Shown here piece after piece: positions 1-11,598 of a stretch of 64,000 bases of DNA. The position numbers were made by a program, and so were the translations under genes. Numbering within the stretch: the stretch's first letter is position 1; every line of letters starts with the position of its first letter. The DNA is from Chitiniphilus shinanonensis DSM 23277 (GTDB lineage: Bacteria > Pseudomonadota > Gammaproteobacteria > Burkholderiales > Chitinibacteraceae), in the NCBI RefSeq assembly GCF_000374805.1, contig NZ_KB895337.1, positions 65,862-129,861 on the forward strand. The letters are read 5' to 3'. The notes under the pieces are model-generated. The model searched no databases. It was not told where the DNA came from and saw only the letters and a list, made by a program, of their open reading frames with translations.

Positions 1-53
1 CGCGAGGGAACCCCGCAGGGGCGCGTATGCGGGGCGGCCTTTTCTTTGGTTCG

Positions 54-77
54 TTTCTTTTGGCCGTGCAAAAGAAA
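54..77. repeat. Short A/T-rich inverted repeat at window edge
   Basis: TTTCTTTTG (54-62) pairs perfectly with CAAAAGAAA (69-77) around a 6-nt loop. Similar TTCTTTGGTTCGTTTCTTTTG sequences recur between genes in many proteobacteria as far as I recall. Nothing else is seen between 1 and the end of the AsmA-like gene at 189, apart from a GC-rich stretch at 1-40. Confidence 0.4.
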
Positions 78-188
78 TGAACCGGCCCGCCCGGCCGTTG
101 AGGGCGTCAAGTAACCGCGCCGCAGGCGCTAGGCGGTTAAACGCTTTTGCAGTTGCCGTTGCAGCGACAACCACAACTGCACCCCCCA

Positions 189-2330
189 TCACTTCCCCTC
201 CGCCGTCGGCGTCACCTTCGGCTTCGCCAACGCCTTGCCCGGCGCCTCCGACTTCGGCGCAGGGGCGGGTGTCGGTGTCGGGGTCGGGGTTCCTGTCGGG
301 GTGCGGTTCCAGGTTCCCTGCCGCTCCGCCGGATCGCTCGCCGTGCCCTTCGCACCCGGCGCGGCGGCGCGCTCCTTATCCTGCAACTGCTTCCCCGCCT
401 TGCGCGGATTCTTCAGCAACGCCGCGCACGGGGTGTCCTCCGCGCCGCCCAGCTCGATCAGCGGCAACAACGCCAGCGGCGGCGAGATGGTCGCCAGCGC
501 GGCGGCGACCGCCACGCGGCCGGTGGGTTGCGGCAGGCTGGGGCGCACGCTCGGCTTGGCCAGCGGGCCGGACAGCACGATCGGGCCGCGCAGCGCGGCC
601 AGGCTGATGTCCTTCGGGTCGGAACGCAGCCGCAGGTCCAGTTGCTCCCGCTTCAGGTCGATGGTGCCTTCGCCCTTGACCACGCTCTTCTCGGTGTCGA
701 GCACCAGGGTGCGGGCGAGCAGGTTGCCGTCCTTGGCCTCGAAGTCGGCCACGGCGCAGCGGATGTCGATCTGCTCGTCGCCGGTGAGCAGGATGCCCAG
801 CGAGTTGGCGACGTCCAGGTTGGCCAGGCGCATGATCAGCTTGCTGGTGCTGCCGCCGTGCATCAGCAGCGCGATGTCGCCGTCGGCGCTGGCGGCCATG
901 CGCGCCACCGAGTCGCCGCGCATGTCCAGCCTGGCCCAGCCGCCAACCAGGCCGACGCTGGCTTTTTCGCCGAGGTCGAGCTTGGGTACCAGCCGCTTCA
1001 GTTGCAGCTTGCGCACCTTGACGTCGGCCTGGGTGCGGAACGGCTCCAGGTTGCTGTCCAGCTTCACCGTCGAGCGCAGGTCGCCGCCGGCGACGCCGAA
1101 GTTGAGCGGGTTCAGCGTGACCACGCCGTCTTTCAGCAGCAGGTGGGCCTCGAAGTCGTCCAGCGGCAGTTTTTCGGTCTGGATGCGATGGCCCTTCAGG
1201 CGCACGTCGGCGTTGGCGACCTTGAGCTTTTCCACGTTGAGGGTGTTCTGCGGCAGCACCTTGCTGCCGGGTACGGCGACGGTCTTGCCGCTCTGTTCGT
1301 CGCGCGCGCCCAGGAAGCCGGACAGGTCCTTCAGGTCGAGCCGGCGCGAGGTCAGGTCGGCCTGGATGAATTGTGGCTGCTGGCCGCGATCCACCTTGAA
1401 GCGGCCGTTCAGGTCGCTGTTGCCCACCTTGCCGGCGATGCGGCTCAGGTCCCAGACCTCGCCGCTGTGCTGGAGATGGCCCTTGACCGAGTAGGCCGGG
1501 GTGGCGGGCAGCGGCACGCCCAGCAGCGGGTACAGCTCGGCCAGGCTGCGGCCGGATAGCGCGAAGTTGGCGTCCAGCCCGCTGAACTGGCGCAGGTTGG
1601 CGATGCTGCCGTCGGCGGCGACGCGGGTGGCGCCGATCCGCCCCTGCGCGGCGATCGGATAGGGGCGGCGATTTTCCGCCAGGGTCTGTTGCAGGTCGGT
1701 GACCGAGCCGATCTCGCCGGTGAGGGTCAGCGGCAGATCCTGGTAGCTGCCGGCGGCGTCGATCAGCAGCCGGCTCTGCCGGGTGTCGGTGCCGGCGGTG
1801 CGCGAGTTGGCCTTCACCGTGACGTCGCTCTTCAACTGCGGGTCGAGATAGCGTACCAGGCCGTCCTGGACGCGCAGCATGCCGATCTGCACGCCTTGGT
1901 CATCCTTTTCCGCTTCGCGCGGTTTCAGGTCGAAGGCCCAGTTGCCCTGGCCTTTGGCGTTGCGCTCCAGCAGCACGCGCGGGGTGTCCAGCACCAGTTG
2001 CGGCAGCACCACCCGGCCTTTCAGCAGTGGCCACAGGTCGAGCTGCACCGTCAGCGAGCGCGCGTGCGCCATGGTGCGTTCGTGGCTCCAGGCGGCGTTG
2101 CCCAGCACCAGGTCGTGGGCGGTGACGGTGGGGCGCAGCGACAGCTGCACGTCGAGGTCGCCGTTGATGGCGAAACTGCGTCCGGTCTCGGCGGTGACGC
2201 GCCGCGCGATCGGGCCGCGCAGCAGGTTCCAGTCGAACAGGGCGATGGCGGCGATCACCAAGGCCAACAGGCCGGCGGTGACGGTCAGCGCGATGCGGTG
2301 GCGGTAAAACCAGTTTGATCGGTCGATCAT
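189..2330 (-). CDS. AsmA family protein
   Basis: This 713-residue protein has the AsmA layout. A short basic N-terminus is followed by one hydrophobic anchor (about residues 12-32), then a long region of amphipathic beta strands starting after RGPIARRVTAETGRSFAINGDL, which is typical of AsmA-like proteins that bridge the envelope. The family is linked to phospholipid transport and outer-membrane homeostasis, so this one is probably anchored in the inner membrane and faces the periplasm. The last 60 or so residues are a low-complexity Pro/Thr/Ala/Lys tail (TPTPTPAPAP), probably disordered. It lies downstream of the trehalose operon on the same strand with a 270-bp gap, so it probably has its own promoter. 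The family call is firm; the cargo is unknown. Confidence 0.85.
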   Translation of the reverse strand: MIDRSNWFYRHRIALTVTAGLLALVIAAIALFDWNLLRGPIARRVTAETGRSFAINGDLDVQLSLRPTVTAHDLVLGNAAWSHERTMAHARSLTVQLDLWPLLKGRVVLPQLVLDTPRVLLERNAKGQGNWAFDLKPREAEKDDQGVQIGMLRVQDGLVRYLDPQLKSDVTVKANSRTAGTDTRQSRLLIDAAGSYQDLPLTLTGEIGSVTDLQQTLAENRRPYPIAAQGRIGATRVAADGSIANLRQFSGLDANFALSGRSLAELYPLLGVPLPATPAYSVKGHLQHSGEVWDLSRIAGKVGNSDLNGRFKVDRGQQPQFIQADLTSRRLDLKDLSGFLGARDEQSGKTVAVPGSKVLPQNTLNVEKLKVANADVRLKGHRIQTEKLPLDDFEAHLLLKDGVVTLNPLNFGVAGGDLRSTVKLDSNLEPFRTQADVKVRKLQLKRLVPKLDLGEKASVGLVGGWARLDMRGDSVARMAASADGDIALLMHGGSTSKLIMRLANLDVANSLGILLTGDEQIDIRCAVADFEAKDGNLLARTLVLDTEKSVVKGEGTIDLKREQLDLRLRSDPKDISLAALRGPIVLSGPLAKPSVRPSLPQPTGRVAVAAALATISPPLALLPLIELGGAEDTPCAALLKNPRKAGKQLQDKERAAAPGAKGTASDPAERQGTWNRTPTGTPTPTPTPAPAPKSEAPGKALAKPKVTPTAEGK

Positions 2331-2356
2331 GGTCGGCTTCCTTGATCAGTCCCCGC

Positions 2357-2557
2357 TCACGCGCCACGAGCGCGGCGAGGCTCCCTCGCGGCGGCGAGGG
2401 CGGGGGGAGTGGAATCGAACAGGAAGCACCGGCGTTCTGGCGCACCAGTCCGGTTTCGCGTCCGGCTTGGCCGGGGGCGCGATGCAACCGGCAGGTCGCG
2501 GCGGGCCGACCGGACTTGCCGGTGCGCCCAACTTCGGATCCTGGTGTTCCCGTTCAT
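2357..2557 (-). CDS. Possible small Arg-rich ORF (66 aa)
   Basis: An ATG at 2557 is preceded by a very good ribosome-binding site (AAGGAGAA, 2 nt before the ATG), the best in this 270-bp gap. The predicted 66-residue product starts MNGNTRIRSWAHRQVR and is rich in Arg and Pro, with no membrane segment and no domain I recognise. Arg/Pro-rich composition is also what a random frame in GC-rich DNA gives, so it may not be a real protein. Another possibility is that the site is a relic of a lost gene at the end of the glycogen operon. The gap also holds a 7-bp GC hairpin at 2383-2400 without a T tract. Confidence 0.25.
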   Translation of the reverse strand: MNGNTRIRSWAHRQVRSARRDLPVASRPRPSRTRNRTGAPERRCFLFDSTPPALAAAREPRRARGA

Positions 2558-2600
2558 GGTTGTTCTCCTTGGCCCCCTTTTGATTGGCTCCTCCGCATCT

Positions 2601-5498
2601 TCATGGGCGGTGGTGCAACAACACGGCGATCGGCAACGACTCGAACAGCGTCGGCAACGCAAGGCGCTCCGTGGTATCGAGTTGCCGGTCGTGCAGCAGG
2701 TCCAGCCAGCGGCCGCTCAGCGGCAGGCCGAGTTCGGTGTCGGCCCAGCGCGCCGGCGCCAGCGCCGGGGTGGCGGCGCCGTCCAGCAACGCGGCCAGCC
2801 GCAGCGGCACCACCACCACCACCAGCGTGTCGTCGCCATGCCGTCGGGCGAATGCCAGCACATGGCCGGCCAGCGGGCCGTGCACCGGCAGCGGCAGGTA
2901 CTGGCCGACGGTGAACAGCTCGGGATGGGCGCGGCGCGCGGCGAGCAGGCGGGCGATCAGCGCCTGCTTGATGCGACCGTCGTGCCAGCTCGCCAGCAAC
3001 GGCGCCAGCGCGCCCTGGCGCTCGTGCAAGGCCAGCGCGGCTTCGCGGCTGGCCCAGTCCACCGGGCGACGGTTGTCGGGATCGACCAGGCTGTGGTCCC
3101 AGAACTCGCCGCCCTGGTACAGGTCGGGTACGCCGGGGGCGGTCAGGCGCAGCACGGTCTGGGTCAGGCCGTTGAGCGCGCCGGCGGCGGCGATGCGGTC
3201 GACGAAGGCGGCCAGCCGCCGCACGAACTCGCCGCCGGGCCGCAGCAGCGCGGCGACGAAATCGCGGCCGGCGGCTTCGTAGTCGGGATGCGGGGTCAGC
3301 CAGTCGGTGCGGCGCTTGGCTTCGCGCTCGGCTTTTTCCAGCCAGCGGGCGATGCGTTCGGCGAACGCGGCCAGCGCGGGCGCGTCGTCCGGGCGCAATC
3401 CGGGCGGCCAGGCGCCGATCAGGGTCTGGTACAGCATCAATTCGGCCGGGCGTTCCGGCGCCGGCTGGCCGTCCACCTCGCGCTTGAGCCCGGCGTTGGC
3501 ATCGCACCACGCGGCCAGTTCGGTCAGGGTGTCGCGGTGCAGTTCGCTCAGCACCGCCAGCCGCGCGCGCACGTCCTCGCCGCGCTTGTGGTCGTGGGTG
3601 GCGGTGGTCAGCTGGGCGTGCGGGCAATGCGCGGCGCGCCACGCCGCCTGGGCGTGGAAGGTGTCGGCGTCGTCGGCGAAACGGTCGGGCTCGCCGCCGA
3701 CTTCGTTGAGCGACAGCAGGCGGCCGTAGCGGTAGAAGGCGGTGTCCTCGATGGCCTTGGCGGCCACCGGCGAGGTCAGTTGTTGCAGGCGGCGGCGCGC
3801 GGTGTGCAGCAACGGGTCGCCGTAGGCGGGCTGACGGCCCAGCCAGTCGGCGGCCTTGTGCAGCACCGGGCGGTCGATCGGGCGCAGCGCGGCCTGGGCG
3901 GTGCGCAACGCGGTGTCCAGGTGGCGGCTGTCCTCGGCGTCCACCGCGTCGTCGCGGGCGTAGATGCGATAGACGGGAAAGGCCAGCACCAGCTCGCGCA
4001 GCACCCGCGCCAGGGCGCGCGGCGGGTAGTCGCGGCCGGCGCGGTCGGCGCAGGCGACGTCGGCCAGCGCCTGGGCGGCGGCGGCCAGTTCGCCGGCGAA
4101 GCGTTCTTCCAGCATCCGTTGCCGGGCGTCGAGGCGGATGGCGTCGTAGCCGCCGGCGGCGCCCAGGCCGGACAACGCCAGCCAGCCGGCCTCCAGCGGC
4201 GCGGCCCCGGCCGGGTCGTGCAGCAGGCGGTTGGCCTGGTTGAGGAAGTCGTAGCCGGTGGTGCCGTGCACTGCCCAGTCGCGCGGGGCCTCTTCGGGGG
4301 CGAGGATCTTTTCCACCACCAGCCACGGTTCGTCGCGCGGCGCGTTGGCCGGGCGGCGGGGGCGCAGCACGGCCAGCCGCTCGCGCAGCGCGGCGCAGTA
4401 GCCGGCGGGGTCGGTCAGGCCGTCGACGTGATCGACGCGCACGCCGTCGATCAGTCCGGCGGCGTACAGCCGGAAGACCAGCGCGTGGGCGGCCTCGAAC
4501 ACTTCGGGTTCCTCGACGCGCAGCGCCGCCAGGGTGTCGACGGCGAAGAAGCGGCGCCAGTTGATGGCGTCGCAGGCGGTGGTCCAGCTGGCCAGCCGGT
4601 AATGCTGGTTCTCCAGCACGGCGTGCAGCCGCTCGATGGCGTCGGGGCTGCGCGGATCGTGGGCGACCAGCGCGGCCAGGATGTCGGCGCGGCCGCCTGC
4701 GGTGGCGGCGTAATCGCGCAGGCCGCGCCACGCTTCGGCGGCGGCCGCCGCCAGTGCTTCCGGTGTTTCGTCGGCCTCCAGTGCCTCGAACAGTTCGGCC
4801 AGCGCCAGTCCGTCGGGCTCGCCCAGCCCGGCGCGCAGCAGTTGCGCGTGGCTGCGCGGCGACAGCGGCAGGCGGCGTTCGCCGTAGCCGAGCTGGAAGC
4901 GGCCGCTGTCCCAGTCGAAGCGCGGGGTCAGTTCGCCCGCTTGCAGCAGCGCGCCGTAGTGGCCGCCCAGGATCGGCAGCAGCACCTTGCCGTCCAGGCC
5001 GGGGGTGGGGGCGTGCCAGTCGATGTCGAAGTAGCGGGCGTAGCGGCTGCGCTCGCCCCAGGTCAGCACGTCCACCCACCACGGGTTGTGCTCGTCGGCG
5101 ATGCCCATGTGGTTGGGCACGATGTCGATCACCAGCCCCATGCCGCGCTGGCGCAACGCCGCCACCAGGTGCGCCAGCCCCTCCTCGCCGCCCAGTTCGG
5201 GGTTGACCCGGGTGGGATCGACCACGTCGTAGCCATGCGGCGAGCCGGGCACGGCGCAGGTGATCGGCGATAGATAGAGATGGCTGATCCCCAGCCGGGC
5301 GAAGTAGTCCACCAGGTCGGCGGCGTGGTGGAAGGTGAAGTCGCGGTGCATCTGCAAGCGCACGGTGGCGCGGACTGTGGGGGAAGAGGGAAGGGGGAAG
5401 GGGGAAGGGGCGCGCGCTTCGCGCACGTCCACGTCGTTTCCGGTTTGGTCGTTCCCCTTCTCTCTTCCCCCTTCTCCCTTCCCGAGCATTTGGTTCAT
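2601..5498 (-). CDS. treY: Malto-oligosyltrehalose synthase (GH13)
   Basis: TreY converts the reducing-end alpha-1,4 bond of malto-oligosaccharides to the alpha-1,1 bond of trehalose, in the cytosol. The core begins at about residue 43 (RATVRLQMHRDFTF, the usual TreY N-terminus). It contains GH13-type motifs: DIVPNHMG near residue 100, DGVRVDHVDGL for the nucleophile region, and VVEKIL for the acid region. The ATG at 5498 overlaps the treZ stop (ATGA), which fixes the start and implies translational coupling. Residues 5-40 or so (GKGEGGREKG to SPFPLPSS) are not TreY sequence. They are encoded by a dispersed homopurine palindrome (5379-5483), so the element has extended the protein N-terminally. 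About 965 residues, slightly longer than usual for the family. Confidence 0.93.
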   Translation of the reverse strand: MNQMLGKGEGGREKGNDQTGNDVDVREARAPSPFPLPSSPTVRATVRLQMHRDFTFHHAADLVDYFARLGISHLYLSPITCAVPGSPHGYDVVDPTRVNPELGGEEGLAHLVAALRQRGMGLVIDIVPNHMGIADEHNPWWVDVLTWGERSRYARYFDIDWHAPTPGLDGKVLLPILGGHYGALLQAGELTPRFDWDSGRFQLGYGERRLPLSPRSHAQLLRAGLGEPDGLALAELFEALEADETPEALAAAAAEAWRGLRDYAATAGGRADILAALVAHDPRSPDAIERLHAVLENQHYRLASWTTACDAINWRRFFAVDTLAALRVEEPEVFEAAHALVFRLYAAGLIDGVRVDHVDGLTDPAGYCAALRERLAVLRPRRPANAPRDEPWLVVEKILAPEEAPRDWAVHGTTGYDFLNQANRLLHDPAGAAPLEAGWLALSGLGAAGGYDAIRLDARQRMLEERFAGELAAAAQALADVACADRAGRDYPPRALARVLRELVLAFPVYRIYARDDAVDAEDSRHLDTALRTAQAALRPIDRPVLHKAADWLGRQPAYGDPLLHTARRRLQQLTSPVAAKAIEDTAFYRYGRLLSLNEVGGEPDRFADDADTFHAQAAWRAAHCPHAQLTTATHDHKRGEDVRARLAVLSELHRDTLTELAAWCDANAGLKREVDGQPAPERPAELMLYQTLIGAWPPGLRPDDAPALAAFAERIARWLEKAEREAKRRTDWLTPHPDYEAAGRDFVAALLRPGGEFVRRLAAFVDRIAAAGALNGLTQTVLRLTAPGVPDLYQGGEFWDHSLVDPDNRRPVDWASREAALALHERQGALAPLLASWHDGRIKQALIARLLAARRAHPELFTVGQYLPLPVHGPLAGHVLAFARRHGDDTLVVVVVPLRLAALLDGAATPALAPARWADTELGLPLSGRWLDLLHDRQLDTTERLALPTLFESLPIAVLLHHRP
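5379..5483. repeat. Family A homopurine palindromic element, copy 1 (inside treY)
   Basis: The left arm at 5379-5410 is all G/A (GGGGAAGAGGGAAGGGGGAA...). The right arm at 5454-5483 is its all C/T complement (CCCCTTCTCTCTTCCCCCTT...). They are separated by about 43 bp. Related elements lie at 16002-16133, 25330-25437 and 62505-62764. This copy is in frame within the 5' end of treY and is translated. Confidence 0.8.
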
Positions 5499-7293
5499 CG
5501 CAGCGTTTCCCCGTGATCCAGCCACACCAGGCAGCTATGTGCCGGGATGCGGGTGTCGTTCAGTGCGTTGGCGGCGTCGGGCGGGGTCTGGAACAGCAGG
5601 CCGTGCTCGGGCAGCGGGGCGGGCAGGGTGCCGCGGGGCAGGGCGGGGCCGAAGTTGGCCAGTACCACCAGCACCCGGCCGTCGCGCAGCCGCCATTGGG
5701 CCAGCACGCCGCGTTCGCCCACGGCGGCGGCGGCCAGCGCGCGGCAGCCGGGCAGGGCCGGCATCAGGTAGTCGCGGCGCAGGGTGAGCAGCAGGCCGAC
5801 CAGCGCCAGCCGCTGCTGCGCGGCGCTGTCGCGGGCGGCGGCGGGGGCGAGCCGGCTGGCCTCGAAGCTGTCGGGCGCCTGCGGGTCGGGGATGCGTGCC
5901 TGCTGCGCCGGGTCGGCGAAGGCGCCGAAGTGGGCGAACTCTTCGCGCCGGCCGTCGCGGATGGCGGTGGCCAGCTCGGGCGCGTGGTCGATGAAGTAGA
6001 GGAACGGCGCGGTCTCGCCCCATTCCTCGCCCATGAACAACAGCGGAATCGGCGGGGTGAGCAGCAGCAGCGCCAGCGCGGCGTCGAGCGCGGCGGGCGG
6101 TGCCAGCACGGTCAGCCGTTCGCCCAGCGCGCGGTTGCCGATCTGGTCGTGGTTTTGCAAGCAGTGGATGAAGGCGGTCGGCGGCAGGTGGCCGCTGGGC
6201 TCGCCGCGCGGGCGGTCCTGCCACGGCGCATAGGGCTCGCCCTGGTAGGCGAAGCCTTCGCCCAGGCAGCGCGCCAGCCGTTGCGCGGCGTGGTCGGCGA
6301 AGGCGGCGTAGTAGCCGTCGTGCTCGCCGGTCAGCAGTACGTGCAGCGCGTGGTGGGCATCGTCGTTCCATTGCGCCACGTAGGGGGCGATGCCGTCGGC
6401 GTCGGGGGTCAGCAGGCTGGCGCGGTTGTCGGCGTTCTCCAGCATCAGGTGGATGTGCCGGTCCGGGTCGAGCGCGGCCCGCAGGCGTGCTGCGAAGTGG
6501 CGCAGGAAGGCGGGGCTGCCGACGGCGTGCGCGGCGTCGAAGCGCAGGCCGTCGCAGCGCATTTCGTCCAGCCAGAACAGCGCGTTGGCGAGCAGGAAGC
6601 CTTCGACCACCGGATGCGCGACGTTGAGCTGGGTGCCCCAGCCGCTGCCGTCGCGGTGGAAGAAGTCGCGGGCGTAGCCGTGCAGGTAGTTGCCGGCCGG
6701 GCCGAAGTGGTTGTAGACCACGTCGATGAACACCTGGAGCCGGTGGCGGTGCGCGGTGTCGATCAGCGCCTTGAGCTGGTCGGGCGTGCCGTAGCCTTCG
6801 AACGGGGCGAACGGCAGCACGCCGTCGTAGCCCCAGCCGCGCTCGCCGGGAAAGGCGGCCAGCGGCATCAGTTCGATGGCGGTGATGCCCAGCTGCGCCA
6901 GCGCCGGCACCTGTTCGCGTACGGCGTCGAAGCCGCCGTAGGCGCCGACGTGCAGTTCGTAGATCACCGTTTCATGCCACGGCCGGCCGCGCCAGTCGTG
7001 GGCTTCCCAGGGATAGGCGTCGGGGTCGGTGAGGATGCTCCAGCCATCGGGGCCGCCGTGCTGGGCGCGCGAGGCCGGGTCGGGCACCGGCTGGCCGTCC
7101 ACCACGAAGCGGTAGCGGTCGCCGGGCCGGGCCGGGGTGTCCAGGCCGTGGCCACCCGCGCCGTCGCGGGCCAGGCTGAGAATGCGGCCGTCGGCGAAGG
7201 CCAGTTGCACGACGGCGGCGTCGGGCGCCCACAGGCGGAAGCGTGCCAGGCCGTTGCCCAGCAGGGTGGCGCCGAAGGGCAGCGTGCGGTCGT

Positions 7294-7297
<4 letters not shown>
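5495..7297 (-). CDS. treZ: Malto-oligosyltrehalose trehalohydrolase (GH13)
   Basis: TreZ releases free trehalose from maltooligosyl-trehalose made by TreY. The 600-residue product starts with an N-terminal beta-sandwich module (FGATLLGNGLARFRLWAPDA), the CBM48-type domain of this family. The GH13 barrel follows, with DVVYNHFGP, the nucleophile motif CDGLRFDAAHAV, and the acid-region motif LMLENADN. The ATG at 7297 overlaps the glgX stop and the treZ stop overlaps the treY start (ATGA in both cases), so glgX-treZ-treY are expected to be translated as a coupled set. Length and order fit the family; the product call is firm. Confidence 0.94.
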
Positions 7298-9519
<2,222 letters not shown>

Positions 9520-9538
9520 GACGGCTTCTCTCCAAGGG

Positions 9539-11023
9539 TCAGGCGATGGCCTGGCGCGCGGCGCGCGGGCGGGGCTGGTCCAACTGGGCATACAGCGCGA
9601 GATAACGTTCGACCGGGCGCGGCCAGCCGAAGTCGGCCTGCATGGCGTTGCGCTGCAACTGCCGCCACACGCGCGGTTGCGAGAACGCGGCCAGGGCGCG
9701 CTCCACGGCCTCGACCATTTCGGCCGGCGCGTCGCCGTCGAACAGGAAGCCGTTGGCGCGCGCGGTCTGCGGGTCGTGTTCGACCGGATCGACGATGGTG
9801 TCGGCCAGCCCGCCCACGCGCGAGGCGACCGGGATAGTGCCGTAGCGCATGGCGTACAGCGGGGCGAGGCCGCACGGTTCGAAGCGGCTGCCGTGCAGCA
9901 GCAGGTTGGCGCCGCCGTGCAGCAGGTGGGCCAGCGCCTCGCTGTAGCCGATGTGGGCGGCGACGCGGCGCGGGTAGCGCTGTTGCAGTTCGCGGAAGCC
10001 CTGTTCGTATTGCGGCTGGCCGCAGCCGAGCATCGCCACCTGCAGGCGCGGATAGCGGTTGAGCAGGAACGGCAGCGCCTCCAGCGCCACGTCGGCCATC
10101 TTCTGGTGGGTGAGGCGGCTGCCCAGCGCGACCACCGGCGCGAAGGCGTCCTCGGGCAAGCCGAAGCGGCGCTGCAACGCGGCCTTGCACGCGTGCTTGC
10201 CGCTGGGGTCGGCGGCGCTGAACGGCTTGGGCAGCAGCGCATCGTCGGCCGGATTCCACAGGGCGGTGTCGATGCCGTTGAGGATGCCGTGCAGCTGCGC
10301 GGCGCGCGGGCGCAGCACGCCGTCCATGCCGTGGCCGCCCTCGGCGGTGAGCAGCTCGCCGGCGTGGCCGGGGCTGACGGTGTTGAGCAGGTCGGCATAC
10401 ACCAGCCCGGCCTTGACGAAGCTGAGCTGGCCCCAGAACTCGCAGCCTTCGCTGCCGCGTGCCTGCGCCGGGATGGCGAGCTTATCCATCCATTCGAGCG
10501 GGTAATTGCCCTGGAACGCCAGGTTGTGGACGGTGAACAGCGTGCGCACCGGCGCGCCACTGTCGCGCACCAGCAGCGGCACCAGTCCGGTATGCCAGTC
10601 GTGGGCGTGCACCACGTCCACCCCCGGCAACCCCGGCAGGCCGGCGGCGACGTGCGCGGCGGCATGGCAGAACGCGCCGAAGCGTAGCGGGTTGTCGGCG
10701 TATTCGCGGCCGTCGTGGTCGAGGTAGAGCGACCCTTCGCGGACCAGCAGCGCGTCGTTGCGCCACAGCAGCAGCGGCAGCCCCACGCCCGGCAGGGTGG
10801 CGGCGAGCAGGCTGGCGGGGCCGCCGGGCAGATCGTCGAAGCGCGCCACTTCGCGCACGTCCTCCACCGCTTCCAGCGTGCCCGGCCAAGCGGGCAGCAT
10901 CAACGTCACCGCCGTACCGGCGCGGTGCAGCGCCGGGGCGAACGCGCCCACCATGTCGCCCAGGCCGCCGGTCTTGGCGAGCGGCACGGCTTCGGCGGCC
11001 ACCATCAGAACGTGAAGGCTCAT
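9539..11023 (-). CDS. glgA: Glycogen synthase
   Basis: GT5 ADP-glucose:alpha-1,4-glucan glucosyltransferase that elongates glycogen. The 494 residues begin with the family signature around VPLAKTGGLGDMVGAFAPAL (the Lys-Thr-Gly-Gly loop binds ADP-glucose). The C-terminal Rossmann domain carries the nucleotide-sugar signature FEPCGLAPLYAMRYGTIPV. The ATG at 11023 has an AGGA ribosome-binding site 8 nt upstream. It is the first gene of the operon; glgX starts 19 bp after its stop. No glgB, glgC or glgP is present in the window, so ADP-glucose and branching must come from genes elsewhere. Confidence 0.95.
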   Translation of the reverse strand: MSLHVLMVAAEAVPLAKTGGLGDMVGAFAPALHRAGTAVTLMLPAWPGTLEAVEDVREVARFDDLPGGPASLLAATLPGVGLPLLLWRNDALLVREGSLYLDHDGREYADNPLRFGAFCHAAAHVAAGLPGLPGVDVVHAHDWHTGLVPLLVRDSGAPVRTLFTVHNLAFQGNYPLEWMDKLAIPAQARGSEGCEFWGQLSFVKAGLVYADLLNTVSPGHAGELLTAEGGHGMDGVLRPRAAQLHGILNGIDTALWNPADDALLPKPFSAADPSGKHACKAALQRRFGLPEDAFAPVVALGSRLTHQKMADVALEALPFLLNRYPRLQVAMLGCGQPQYEQGFRELQQRYPRRVAAHIGYSEALAHLLHGGANLLLHGSRFEPCGLAPLYAMRYGTIPVASRVGGLADTIVDPVEHDPQTARANGFLFDGDAPAEMVEAVERALAAFSQPRVWRQLQRNAMQADFGWPRPVERYLALYAQLDQPRPRAARQAIA

Positions 11024-11337
11024 ATCGGTATTCCTGATCGGATTGGCAAACGGTGGAATGAATCGGCGAATTGCGGCAGCGATTGCCCGGCAATTCGGAG
11101 CGGGGCGGAATTGAGATGCCTGAATTGACCGTCGATACGGTCCGGGGCGATCGGCGATTTGAATTGCGCCCGACTGATCCCACCGCCTACAAGGTAATGC
11201 AGCGGGGCATGAAGGCGGATTCAAGGCGCTGCTGATATTGCTGTAGGACGAAATGCGACCACGCTGTAGGAGGGGAGGGCCGCAGGAGGGCGCGGCGGGC
11301 GGCATGCCAAGGTGGCGCCGCCCGCCAAGTGGCGTTG
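11024..11337. promoter_or_regulatory. Upstream region of glgA with repeated AATTG/CAATT pentamers
   Basis: This gap of just over 300 bp holds no gene. Between 11069 and 11166 the pentamer AATTG or its complement occurs five times (about 11069, 11091, 11109, 11123, 11162), far more than expected in such GC-rich DNA. The same pentamer recurs in the 11.5-11.6 kb gap. It may be a repeated regulator site for the glycogen operon, but no consensus promoter is obvious to me. Confidence 0.3.
11294..11326 (-). terminator. GC-rich hairpin downstream of DUF3309 gene
   Basis: GGCGGGCGGC (11294-11303) and GCCGCCCGCC (11317-11326) form a perfect 10-bp stem with a 13-nt loop, 12 bp past the DUF3309 stop. 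There is no T run after it on the minus strand, so it is a hairpin that may stall or protect RNA rather than a textbook intrinsic terminator. Confidence 0.45.
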
Positions 11338-11496
11338 CTACAGGGTTCCGGTGAGCATCATCACCACCAGCGCCACCAGCAGCACCCCGACGATGCCGGT
11401 CGGGCCGTAGCCCCAGCCCCGGCTGTGCGGCCACGCCGGGAAGGCGCCCACCAGCAGCAATACCAGCACGATCAGCAGAATCAGGCTCAATGACAT
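11338..11496 (-). CDS. DUF3309 family small membrane protein
   Basis: A 52-residue protein with two hydrophobic segments (residues 2-17 LSLILLIVLVLLLVGA and 33-50) separated by the conserved PAWPHSRGWGYGPTG loop, which is diagnostic of the DUF3309 family. The ATG at 11496 has a strong AAGGAGAA site just upstream, which rules out the longer reading frame that starts at 11589. The function of DUF3309 is unknown; members are small inner-membrane proteins often seen near stress genes. It is divergent from the MgtC-family unit across a 168-bp region that contains a 24-bp palindrome. Confidence 0.85.
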   Translation of the reverse strand: MSLSLILLIVLVLLLVGAFPAWPHSRGWGYGPTGIVGVLLVALVVMMLTGTL

Positions 11497-11574
11497 GATG
11501 TTCTCCTTGTGGCTTGTTATGGCAATTGTCTGGATCGCGCCGAAACGCGATTTCCGAATCCAGTTCAGCAGTAA

Positions 11575-11598
11575 CCGTGCCAATGGCAATTGGCACGG
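11575..11598. promoter_or_regulatory. Perfect 10+10 bp palindrome between divergent genes
   Basis: CCGTGCCAAT (11575-11584) and ATTGGCACGG (11589-11598) are exact inverted repeats around GGCA, lying between the DUF3309 start and the MgtC unit. There is no T tract. It could be an operator shared by both divergent units or an RNA hairpin in the leader of the MgtC unit. Confidence 0.45.

Noticed and set aside
2383-2400. CCCTCGC/GCGAGGG hairpin as the treY terminator
   Set aside because: Short 7-bp stem, no T run in the direction of transcription and 200 bp from the stop.
2409-5273. Very long plus-strand open frame (over 950 codons) opposite treY
   Set aside because: It is the mirror of treY in GC-rich DNA: Gln/Arg/Gly-rich, no domain, no RBS, while the opposite strand encodes an intact enzyme.
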